Of a stretch of 64,000 nt of DNA, positions 54,848 through 64,000 are shown piece by piece. Numbering within the stretch: position 1 is the stretch's first letter; every line of letters starts with the position of its first letter. This DNA comes from Molossus alvarezi (lineage: Eukaryota; Chordata; Mammalia; Chiroptera; Molossidae), in the NCBI GenBank assembly GCA_037176705.1, contig CM073896.1, positions 19,914,708 through 19,978,707 of the forward strand, written 5' to 3'. The notes beneath the pieces are model-generated. The model was not told where the DNA came from, made no database searches, and saw only the letters and a program-made list of their open reading frames with translations. A program made the position numbers and the translations under genes.

Positions 54848-57800
54848 TTTTTTAATTGGGTTCTTTGTCTTTCTTTTGTTGAGGTGTATGAGCACTCTAT
54901 ATATATTGGAAATTAACCCCGTATCTGATATATCATTGGCAATTATGCTCTCCCATACAGTGGGTAGCCTTTACATTTTCATGACTGTATTTTTTGCTGT
55001 GCAGAAGCTTTTGAGTTTGATGTAGTCCCATGTATTCATTTTCTCCTTTATTTCCGTTGCCTTAGGTGATGTATCAGTGAAAATTCTGCTGTGTATGATG
55101 TCTCAAATTTTGTTGCCTACAGTTTCTCTTGGATTTTTATGGATTCATGAGTCACATTTAAGTCTTTTATCCATTTTGAGTTTATTTTTGTGTAGGGTGT
55201 AAATTGATGGTCTAGTTTCATTTTTTTGCATGTAGCTGTCCAATTTTCCCAACATCACTTATTAAAGAGGCTGCCTTTATTCCACTGTATGCTCTTACCA
55301 ACTTTGTCAAATATTCATTGAGCATATTGCCTTGGGTCAATTTCTGGGTTCTCTGTTCTTTTCCACTGGCCTATATGCCTCTTCTTGTGCCAATAACAGG
55401 CTGTTTTGATTATAGTGACTTTGTAGTATAACCTGGAATCTGATAATGTGATCCCTCCTACTTTGTTCTTTTATTTCAAGATTGCAGTGGCTATTCGAGG
55501 TCTTTTTGGTTCCATATAGACTTTTGAAGTATTTGTTCTAGTTCTGTGAAGTATGTCATTAATATTTTAATGGAGATTGCATTGAATCTATAGATTGCTT
55601 TGGGTAGTATGAACATTTTAATGATAATTCTTCCAATCCATGAACAAGGTATGTGCTACCACTTTTTTATATCATACTCTATTTATTTTTTCAATGACCT
55701 GTAGTTTTCTGCGAATAGGTCCTTTACATCTTTGGTTAAGTTTATTCCTAGGTATCTTAATTTTTTTGCCACAATGGTAAATGATATTGTTTTCTTAGTT
55801 TCTCTTTCTGTGAGTTCATCATTGGTGTATAAGAATGCCTTTGATTTTTTGACGTTAATTTTGTATCCTGCTACTTTGCCAAATTCATTTATTAAGTCTA
55901 GTACATTTTTGATGGAGTCTTTGGGGTTTTCTACATATAGTATCATGTCATCTGAGAATAATGACAGTTTCCCGTCCTCCTATCAAATTTGGATCCCTTT
56001 TATTTTTTCTTCCTGTCTGATGGCTGTGGCTAAGACTTCCAGTACTATGTTAAATAAGAGTGGTGAAAGTGGGCATCCCTGTCTTATTCCTGTTCTTAAA
56101 GAAAATGCTTAATTTTTTGCCCATTGAGTATGATGTTGGCTGTAGGTCTTTCATACATGGCCTTTATTATGTCTAGATATGATCCCTCTATTCCCACACT
56201 GCTGAGCGTGAATAGATGCTGGATTTTGTCCAGAAATAGATGCTGGATTTTGTCGCTTTTGGCACCTATTGATATGATTATATGGTTTTTTATTCTGCAT
56301 TTTGTTTATGTGGTGTATCACATTTATTGATTTGCGAATATTGTACAAGCCTTGCATCCCTCAGATGAATCCCACTTGGTCATGGTGAATAATTTTTTTT
56401 TGATGTGTTGCTGGATCCGATTTGCTAGTATTTTGTTCAGGATTTTGGCGTCTATGTTCCTCAGGGATATTGGCCTGTAGTTTTCTTTTTGTGGTGTCTT
56501 TTTATGGTTTTGGAATTAGAATTATGCTCGCCTCATAAAATGAGTTTGGAAGTCTTCCTTCTTCTTGAATTTTTAGAAATAGTTTGAGGAGAATGGGTAT
56601 TAGTTCATATTTGAATGTTTGGTAAAACTCCCCCATGAAGCCATCTGGGCCTGGGCTTTTGAGTTTGATTACATCTTCAATTTCCTTGGTTGTTATTGGT
56701 TTGTTCAAGTTTTCTATCTCTTCCTGGTCCAGTTCCATAGTATTTGTTAATGATCCTTTATATTTCTGTGGTGTCAGTTTTTACTTCTCCTCTTTCATTT
56801 CTGATTTTGTGTATTTGGGTTCTCTCTCTTTGTTTCTTGGTAAGTCTAGCTAAGGGTCCATCAATCTTGTTTATCTTTTTGAAAAACCAGTTCTTTGTTT
56901 CATTGACCTTTTGAATTGTTTTTTGGTCTCTATGTCATTTATTTCTGCTCTGATCTATACTATTTCTTTCCTTCTACTTGCTCTAAGATTTTCTTTTTGT
57001 TTGCTTTCTAGTTCTTTAAGTTGTGAGGTTAGGTAGTCTATTAGAGATTTTTCTTCTTTCTTGAGGTAGGACTGTAGTGCTATGAACTTCCCTCTCAGAG
57101 CTGCTTTCGCTGTATCCCATAGGTTTTGTGTTGTTTTGCGCTTATTTTCACTGGATTCCAGGAAGTTTTTAATTTCTTCCTTGATCTCGTCATTGACCCA
57201 TCCATTGTTTAATAACATGCCATTTAGCTTCCATGTGTTCAAATGTCTTTGCATTTTCTTGTTGCAATTGATTTCTAGTTTCATGCCATTATGATCTGAG
57301 AAGATGCTTGATATGATTTCAATCTTCTTGAACTTGTAGAGACTTAGTTTGTGTCCTAACATGTGATCTATCTTTGAGAATGTCTCATGTGCACTTGAAA
57401 AGAATGTGAATTCTGTAGTTTTGGGGTATAATTCTCTGTAGATATCCATTAAATCCATTTTGTCTAGTGCTTTGTTTAGAGTCTCTGTTTCCTTGCTAAT
57501 TTTTTGTCTAGAGGATCTATCCAGTGTTGTCAGCGGGGTGTTGAAGTCCCCTGCTATGATTGTATTGCTATCGATTTCTCCTTTGAAGTCTTCAAGATGA
57601 TTTGTAATATATTTTGGTGCTCCTATTTGGGTGCATATATGTTTATCAAGGTTATATCTTCCAGTTAGATAGATCCTTTCAATATTATGTAGTGGCCTTC
57701 TTTGTCTCAAGTTATGGTCTTCATTTTGAAATCTATTTTATCAGATATGAGTATTGCTACCCACCTTTTTTTTTTTTTCCTTTCCATTTGCTTGGAAGAT

Positions 57801-57917
57801 TTTTTTCCATCCTTTCACTTTCAACCTACGTGAGTGTTTTCTTGTGAGGTGGGTCTCTTGTAGACAACATGTAGATGAGTCATGCTTTCTTATCCAATCA
57901 GCTACTCTGTGTCTTTT

Positions 57918-58191
57918 ATTTTTTTTTATTTATTTATTTTTTTATTTATTTTTATCCTCACCGGAGGACATTTTTCCATTTTCTGTTCAGGTAGAGTGGG
58001 AGGGAGAGAGAGGAACAGAGAGAGAGAGAGAAACATCGACATGAAAGGAACACATCGAGTGGCTGCCACCCGCACAACCGACCAGGGCCGGGGACAAACT
58101 GCAACCGAGGTACGTGCCCTTAGCGGGAACCGAACCCGGGTCTCTCAGGACCGCAGGTCGACGCTCTAACTGCTGAGCCAAACCGGCCAGG
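57918..58191 (-). mobile_element. Ves-type SINE (long subtype) nested in LINE-1 ORF2
   Basis: Exact 17-bp flanks GCTACTCTGTGTCTTTT at 57,901-57,917 and 58,192-58,208. It has an intact-looking tRNA-like head with 'GCTCAGCAGTTAGAGCGTCG', a B box 'GGGTTCGGTTCC' and many CpGs, so it is young. The tail is T/TTTA-rich. Confidence 0.97.
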
Positions 58192-58316
58192 GCTACTCTG
58201 TGTCTTTTTATTGAAGCATTCAATCCATTTACATTTAAGGTGATTACTGATATGGACTTATTTATTGCCATTTTTGTTTAGTGTGGTTATATATTTTTTC
58301 CAATTTCTCCTGCTAA

Positions 58317-59213
58317 TTACAGCAGTCCTTTTACCATTTCTTACAGTGCTTGTTTGGTGATAATATATTCCCTTAGCCTTTTTTGTCTGGGAAGCTCTTT
58401 ATTTGACCTTCTAGTTTGAATGATAGCCTTGCTAGGTAGAGTAGTCTTGGATTCAGATCCTTGTTTTTCATGACCTTGATTATCTCATGCCATTCCCTCT
58501 GGCCTGTAGTGTTTCTGTTGAGAAGTCAGCTGAGAGCCTTATGGGGTTTCCTTTGTAGGTAACCTGTTCCTTATCTCTTGCTGCTTTTAGGATTCTCTCT
58601 TTGTCTTTAATTTTTGGCATTTTAATTACGATGTGTCTTTGTGTGGGCCTGTTTGGGTTTTTCTTACTTGGGGCTCTCTGTGCTTCTTGAACTTGAATGT
58701 CTTCTTCCTTCACTGAATTAAGGAAGTTTTCTGTCACTATATCTTCAAATATATTCTCTAACCATCGCTCATTTTCTTCTTCAGGGACTCCTATGATGTG
58801 ACTGTTATTACATTTCCAGTTGTCCCACAGTTTTCTTAAGCTGTCTTCCTATTTTTTAATTGTTTTTTCCTTTTGGTTTTCTGATTGGTTGATTTTTTCT
58901 ATCCTGTCTTCTAATTCACTGATCCGGTCCTCAGCCTCCTCTACCCTGCTTCTTAGACCTTCCGATGTGTTCTTTATTTCTGCTATGTCATCTTCATTTC
59001 TGATTGGTGGTTTTTATTTTCCAACTGGTTGATTTTCAACATTTCTATGTCTTTACTCATTGTGCTCATGTCCTTACACATGCTGTTGAGCTTCCTCAAG
59101 ATCATGGCTCTGAATTCTAGTTCTGTTAACTTGCTTAACTGCACCTCATTTATCTTATCTTCGGTAGAGGTCTCTTGTTCTTTCATTTGGCTTCTGTTTT
59201 TGTGTTTCACCAT
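58317..59213 (-). pseudogene. LINE-1 ORF1, broken
   Basis: The start is ATG at 59,213 (MVKHKNRSQMKEQETSTEDK), and the N-terminal coiled-coil part is open to 58,983. Compared with the plus-strand copy it carries a short in-frame repeat in the coiled coil (two KDM/KDI-type units). Frameshifts separate this from the C-terminal part (58,737-58,480, 'GNPIRLSADFSTETLQ'). The stop TAA lies at 58,319-58,317. Confidence 0.92.
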
Positions 59214-60050
59214 TTTGGCTATCACAGTGGGCTTTTGAACCTGCCAAATTTTCCCTGTGGATTGTTGGTATTCTGCTGTTTGTGGCTCTCTCTCCTGTGT
59301 TTGGATGAGCAAGAAAGGACCCACATTACAAACCACTGTCAAGTCTTACTTTCCTGGTGAGAGTTGCTAGCCCAAGGAATGGTACTTATCCTCTAGCTTT
59401 TTGCCTGGAGGCTATCATTAGAGGTTACCTGAAGAACCTTGTTTTCTCAGTTGAATGAAAAACTCCCTCAGGTGCTCAGTGTAAGAGGATTTCTGGAGGG
59501 TGGGGCAGATGCTGGTTGGTAATGGGCCTCAATTAGCATTTCAATGGCCACCCCATGTGGTTGAATCTCTGAGGGAGGGACCACCCCGCCTCTCCCCAGA
59601 GCCCTGGGAAGGAGTAAGATGACCACATTCCTGCGTGGCTGCAACTCAGCAAAAGCTCTGAGTGCCCTCCAAATACCGAGTGTCCCCACACAGTTCCAGT
59701 CCAGTCTGCCCTCCTTCTGCTTGGGCCTAAGGTAAGTGCCTGCTGCTATTTTAGCCTCTGTCCTGCCTCTGCGCTGTTGAGCCTCTTGGGAGTTTAACCC
59801 GAGGGCACTGCTCACAGCCAAGGCCGCAGCTCACAGCTAAAGCCACTGCCGACAGTGGGCTCCCAGCCCCCCTCTTGTGTCTCCACAAGCCTACCAGGAT
59901 TGAGTCAGTGTCCCTGGTTATGTGCTTCTCCAAGTTGCTTTTCTGTTGCCTTTTCCTGACGATTTGTCTTTATTTTCATTGTAATTCCAATTTGGTCCTG
60001 GGAGATGGTCTGTGTAGCTTCCATTCACTACGCTGCCATTTTGAAATCCC
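59214..60050 (-). promoter_or_regulatory. LINE-1 5' UTR
   Basis: 837 bp, GC-rich, colinear with the 5' UTR at 34,730-35,551 (shared 'GGGACACTGACTC', 'ATCCTGGTAGGCTTG'). It starts with AAAATGGCAGCG, similar to the AAAATGGCGGCGG start of the plus-strand copy. Confidence 0.8.
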
Positions 60051-60066
60051 AGAATTAGAAACTCTT

Positions 60067-60778
60067 AAATACATAATACAAAATGAGTCCTCAAGGGAGG
60101 GGATCAATAACAGTCAGCCTTACACAACTATTCATTTATTTTTACAAATTAGAATAGTCACATAAAATCATGGTTGATTATCCATTTGTATAGGAATCTG
60201 AAAACAGATTTTAGAATATCTGAATCTGAACTATGGCAGAATTGTCTTTCTATCCACAGACCTGAACCCTGGCATCTTCTTGCTTTGTCCCCAGTTTTAT
60301 TGGCAAACCTCACATCACAGTACTACCACAATGTAAATGAAAACACTCAAGTAGCATTAAACATCTGTGATATCACACTGCATTGGAAAGTCAGGAAAAT
60401 GCTCTGTTATTGTCAAGATCAATACCAGAAATATCTTCTTATAATGCAAATGACTTAACCCTGAAAAATTACGCAGTCATTTAAATTTTTTTTGACAAAT
60501 TTCAATAGTAAATATAATTTTTTAGGTGTAAAACGTGCTTCAATAGGAATAAACTAATAAATTGAGTCCTGGGGCTAAAAATCAAGCCTCTGACTAAAGG
60601 ATAGAGGTCATTTTATTGTAAAGTATTACATAGGTTTAGACACAAAATATTCTGTTCCTATTATTTTGAGGAGTTATGTTCTACAAGTCACCATGCACAC
60701 TGAATTTGTGAATACTGAACTATTGCTCCAAGGAGAAATAAAAACACACAGGGTTATAATTTCCTGCAAACCTCTTGT
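60067..60778. other. Unassigned sequence
   Basis: No recognisable gene or repeat. Confidence 0.4.
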
Positions 60779-60792
60779 CATAGAATTTTTTT

Positions 60793-60903
60793 CTTTTTTT
60801 TTTTTTTTTTTTTTTTGGTGGTACGTGCCCATAGCGGGAACCAAACCCGGGACTCTCTGATCTATAGGCCGACACTCAACTGCTGAGCCAAACTGGTCAG
60901 TGC
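60793..60903 (-). mobile_element. 3'-truncated Ves SINE with A-tail
   Basis: Flanks CATAGAATTTTTTT (60,779-60,792) and CATAGCATTTTTTT (60,904-60,917) differ by one base. The minus strand has only the tRNA-like head through 'GGGCACGTACCACC', directly followed by a long A-run. The rest of the SINE body is absent. Confidence 0.88.
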
Positions 60904-60917
60904 CATAGCATTTTTTT

Positions 60918-61439
60918 TAACCGAAATGCCATTTGTGTTATCTAGGTTTGGTCGCCAACATCCTTGTGAAACATAATCTCTTCTGCATACCTCTCTTTCC
61001 GTATACCACTTCACAGGTATCACATTCTTTCTGCATCCTCTTGGTCTGCAGAACCTACCTTACCTGTAAGTTTAACAGTTTTCATGCCATATAACCTTTG
61101 AAAACTTATCAGTCAGCCAGCCCTATTAGGAAGGGTGCGACATTTTCCTAAACCTAGGTAATGTGATAGGGACTTCCTTCAGCTTTCAGGTCAACAATGC
61201 TGTCCAAATATGCTTCTCCCCCACCCCCCCAAAAAAATCCAGTCATTGTCTCATGAATTCACATGTTTAGCTACTTTCTATAGCTTCATCATACCCTAGC
61301 GATGTTACTTTGGCACTTTTCAGGGCCACTTTACATACAGATTAGTGAATTTCCTCTTGCTTTTCCGGAATATACCTTATTGTTTAGTGCATGGGTCAAC
61401 AGTGGCTGGGCAAGTACCTTATTGTTGTTGTTTTTTTTA
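60918..61439. other. Unassigned sequence
   Basis: No recognisable feature. Confidence 0.4.
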
Positions 61440-62266
61440 AAAAAACAGCAATTATTTTATTCTACTTTTTCACACATGATCTGTACACTGTATTGTGTGT
61501 TCACCACTCCAAATCAAGTCTCTGTCCATCACCATTTACCCCCCACCATTTACCCCTTCACCCCTTCCCCCAGCAATCCCCACACTGTTGTCCCTGTCCA
61601 TTAGTTCTTTTCCTTTTTCTGGGTGGGGGGAGGGGCTCAATTCTTTCACACCCCTGCCCTCCCTTCCTGGACAGCGTCAGCCTACTCTCTATGAGTCTCT
61701 CTCTACTCTTTTTATTGGTTCATTTTGTTCATTAGATTCCACATATGAGTGACATCATGTGGTATTTGCCTTTCTCTGACTGCCTTATTTCACTTAGCAT
61801 GATGCTCTCCAGGTCCATCCATGCTGTCGCAGAAGGTAAGATTTCCTTGTTGTTGATTCATTAGCATTAAACTCACAGTGAACAGCATTACAACTCCTGT
61901 CTGAACAAAGTGTATCTAACACTTTTCCATGAGGCACATCACAGTGTTCATGCACTTAGGATTTTCTTCTTTTTTAGGAAATGCTATTTTACATTTTCTT
62001 TGTCCATTCATATGTCAGCGGATATTTGGGTTCTTTCTATATCTTGGCTTTGTGAATATGTTGCAGTGAATAGGGAGTACAGATATCTCTTTAGGATCCT
62101 GATTTCAATTCTTCTGGTCATATGCTCAGAAGTGGAGTTGTTAAATCATATGGTAACTCTATTTTTAATTATTTGAGAAACCTGCACATATTAATAGCAC
62201 CATTTTACATTCCCATCAGCAATGTACAAGGGTTCCAATTTCTCCACATCCTTGCCAACACGTTAT

Positions 62267-62514
62267 CTTTTTTTTTTTTTTTTTTTGTTACAGATGTTTC
62301 TCCTTTTTTACCCCATTGACACCCTCCTCCCCATACCCCCCCCCACCCTGTCCACGGCTTTGTTGTCCATGTCCATTGGTTATGCATACATGCATATAAG
62401 TTCTGTGGTTTATCTCTTCCCACCCCCCCACCCCCTCTTCTGAGGGATGTCAGTCTGTGCCCTACTTCCATGTTTCTGGGTCTACTGTATTCCTCAGACT
62501 GTTATGTTCATTAT
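62267..62514 (-). mobile_element. Young LINE-1 3' end nested in older LINE-1
   Basis: T-run, 'gttacagatgtttctcc', a C-rich block and 'cagactgttatgttcatta' form the last 250 bp of the young L1 family, placed between 'cttgccaacacgttatc' and 'ttaaccctgataatggccatcc' of the older element. Confidence 0.93.
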
Positions 62515-62632
62515 ATTTTTTAACCCTGATAATGGCCATCCTAACAGGTGTGAGGTGATATCTTATTGTGGTGGGTTTCAATTTCATTTCCCTGATAATT
62601 AGTGATGCTGAACATCTTTTAATATATTAATC

Positions 62633-62634
<2 letters not shown>

Positions 62635-62666
<32 letters not shown>

Positions 62667-62670
62667 TTTT
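62635..62670 (+). repeat. (TTTA)n microsatellite
   Basis: About eight TTTA units within the older L1. Confidence 0.95.
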
Positions 62671-63030
62671 GTTATCGAGTTGCAGTTTCTTATGTATTTT
62701 GGAAATTAATGTCTTATCAGATAATGGTTTGCAAATATTTTCTCTCTATTGCTTTCCTTTTTACTCTAGGTTTCATTTGCTGTGCAAAAGGTTTTTAGGT
62801 TGATGTAGTCCCACTTGTCTGTTTTTGCTTTTGGTGTTATATGCTACAATCGCTAAAACCAGTGTCAAGAAACATTTTTCTTTTTTGAATTTTACACTTA
62901 ACTCTTTAATGCATTCTGAGTTGATTCTGTGTGTGGTGTAACAAAAGGGTGCAGTTTTATTCTTTTTATGTGTGGATGTCCAATCTTCCCAAAGCCATAT
63001 GTTGAAGGGATTATCCTTTTCTGAGTTTAC

Positions 63031-63110
63031 ATTCTTTTTTATTTGTCTTTATTGTTGAAGTATTACAGATGTCCCCCCTTTACTCCTCCCATTTACCTCC
63101 TTCACCTCTA
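63031..63110 (-). mobile_element. Possible LINE-1 3' terminal fragment
   Basis: 'tttattgttgaagtattacagatgtcccccc' followed by 'tttactcctcccatttacctcc' resembles a reversed L1 3' terminus of a third subtype. Confidence 0.45.
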
Positions 63111-64000
63111 CTCTTGAAACTTGTTAACAACTGTCTCTGGTGAGGGGAAGCCAGAGGAAAGTCAGGTGGAGGTTCTTAGTGGTCCTGATGTGCAAGTCCG
63201 TTGTCTGATCTGGGTGTCGGGCAAAAGACTCTCTCTGAGGTTTCTTTACGATGGCTGGGCAGGAGCTCTGGAACATGAACCATGCTGTTTATGGAAAGTG
63301 GATCATTAGAGGACTTGACACCGAAATGATTTCAGTGTGTTCTTCAACTTCAAATGGGTAAGAAGTCTGCTCTTTGGCATTATACCTCTGGGGAAAAACT
63401 TTAAGTATCCCCCCAAAATTCCACAAAAACAGAAAAAGAAACAAAGAAAATAAAAGATATAGTTTGTATTTAAAAGAAAGTAAACAAAACACATGCAGAA
63501 ACAAGCACACGCAGAAACAAACACACAAAATGTCCTAAAATTAATAGTAGGAATTTTACTTGAATGGCTTTATGGCATTATCTTTTGTTAATAAATTAAG
63601 GCATTTTGGTAACTAAAACTGTCTGGACCCTTACCCCTTTCCACAGTTCTAAACCAGCTGCTTCCTCATGCATAAAGTTATATATGTGATTTCCTAGAGC
63701 ACATATTTTACTATTTTTTTATGATAACTTCATGGCACAACAGTATATGTTATTAGGAGTACATTATTCTTAATCTTGGGAAATGATTATACTTTTTAAA
63801 ATAAAAGTGTCCAAAATTAGTAGAATTCAACCATATCAACAGACTTTTGATAAACATATTTAATTATTTTTTGTAAAAGTTCATTTGTTTCTTCTTTTAT
63901 ACTTGACAACATTGCATTGTGTGTAAACCTATAGGCTTATGACATTTCCAAGCAGCACCTCATTTGCAAGAGTCCCAGAAATACAAGTGAGCATATGGAT
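63111..64000. other. Unassigned sequence to window end
   Basis: 63,110-63,330 is GC-richer. 63,400-63,540 is A-rich with CACA repeats. No gene is recognised. Confidence 0.4.

Larger units (their letters stand above)
53723..58271 (-). pseudogene. LINE-1 ORF2, broken and interrupted
   Basis: Start at 58,271 (MAINKSISVITLNVNGLN), interrupted almost at once by the SINE at 57,918-58,191. The endonuclease part is open at 57,710-56,955 with 'AGDFNTP' and 'SDHNGMKLE'. Reverse transcriptase fragments are at 56,738-56,502 ('[13 protein letters not shown]') and 55,946-55,683 ('[11 protein letters not shown]'). The C-terminus is cut by the two L1 tails at 54,441-54,847 and 53,883-53,998. An internal duplicated patch near 56,215-56,260 repeats 'agatgctggattttgtc'. 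Confidence 0.93.
53221..60050 (-). mobile_element. Near full-length LINE-1 with probable 3' transduction and nested insertions
   Basis: The 5' end is at 60,050 (minus-strand GGGATTTCAAAATGGCAGCG). The flanks are AGAATTAGAAACACTT (53,205-53,220) and AGAATTAGAAACTCTT (60,051-60,066), 15 of 16 identical. In L1 sense: 5' UTR 60,050-59,214, ORF1 59,213-58,317, ORF2 58,271-about 53,723, 3' UTR to about 53,475, then 254 bp of non-L1 sequence ending in an A-rich tail. Inside lie a Ves SINE (57,918-58,191) and two younger L1 tails (54,441-54,847; 53,883-53,998). All coding parts are broken. Confidence 0.93.
61440..63030 (-). mobile_element. Older LINE-1, 3' part including ORF2 relic
   Basis: Reversed L1 3' UTR ('ctgtacactgtattgtgtgttcaccactcc', 'cattagattccacatatgagtgacatc') and decayed ORF2 C-terminal and upstream blocks ('gtccattcatatgtcagcggatatttggg', 'caaaaggtttttaggttgatgtagtcc'). 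It shares its 3' end type with 7,634-7,952. It is interrupted by a young L1 tail (62,267-62,514) and a TTTA array. Confidence 0.88.

Noticed and set aside
61391..61752. Overlapping Pro/Ser/Leu-rich frames near 61.5 kb
   Set aside because: They cover the reversed LINE-1 3' UTR; the same peptides appear at 7.7 kb in another L1 copy.

Overview
This window reads as non-coding, repeat-rich nuclear DNA from a bat, most likely a vesper bat (Vespertilionidae) or close relative. The main evidence is about two dozen copies of a tRNA-derived SINE of the Ves type, with a head like 'CCCTGGCCRGTTTGGCTCAG', a TC-rich middle and an A-rich tail. They occur beside a young LINE-1 family and the older mammalian layer of MIR, L2, MLT1 and MER5-like elements. 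I found no intact host protein-coding gene. The longer open frames are pieces of LINE-1 ORF1/ORF2 or accidental frames across SINEs. All family names are by eye; no database search was run.

Layout. 1-14,000: old MIR, L2 and MLT1 relics with Ves SINEs, a possible processed pseudogene (7.0-7.6 kb) and a pair of SINEs back to back (8.4-8.9 kb). 14,280-23,243: a large, decayed nuclear copy of mitochondrial DNA (NUMT) in reverse orientation. In window order it runs ND4, ND4L, tRNA-Arg, ND3, COX3, ATP6, tRNA-Lys, COX2, tRNA-Ser and COX1; then, after a missing block, 16S, tRNA-Val and 12S. Five later insertions break it: three Ves SINEs, a chimeric LINE-1/mRNA insertion and a GC-rich LTR-like piece. 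23,463-24,073: a truncated LINE-1. 24-34 kb: mostly unassigned AT-rich DNA with a probable LTR relic, four SINEs, a MIR, a MER5-like piece and a HAL1/L1 relic.

34,730-40,552: a full-length but broken LINE-1 on the plus strand, with a perfect 17-bp target-site duplication. 40.6-53 kb: old L1 and L2, MIRs with nested SINEs, and a TCTA/CCTA microsatellite. 53,221-60,050: a second near full-length LINE-1, on the minus strand. It carries two nested L1 tails, one nested SINE and what looks like a roughly 250-bp 3' transduction. 60-64 kb: a 3'-truncated SINE, an old L1 with a young L1 tail inside it, and unassigned sequence.

The window is therefore best read as an insertion history. The most informative pieces are the NUMT, the chimeric insertion at 15,458-17,076 (an antisense mRNA 3' end joined to a sense LINE-1 3' end within one target-site duplication) and the transducing LINE-1. 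No new gene system is evident.
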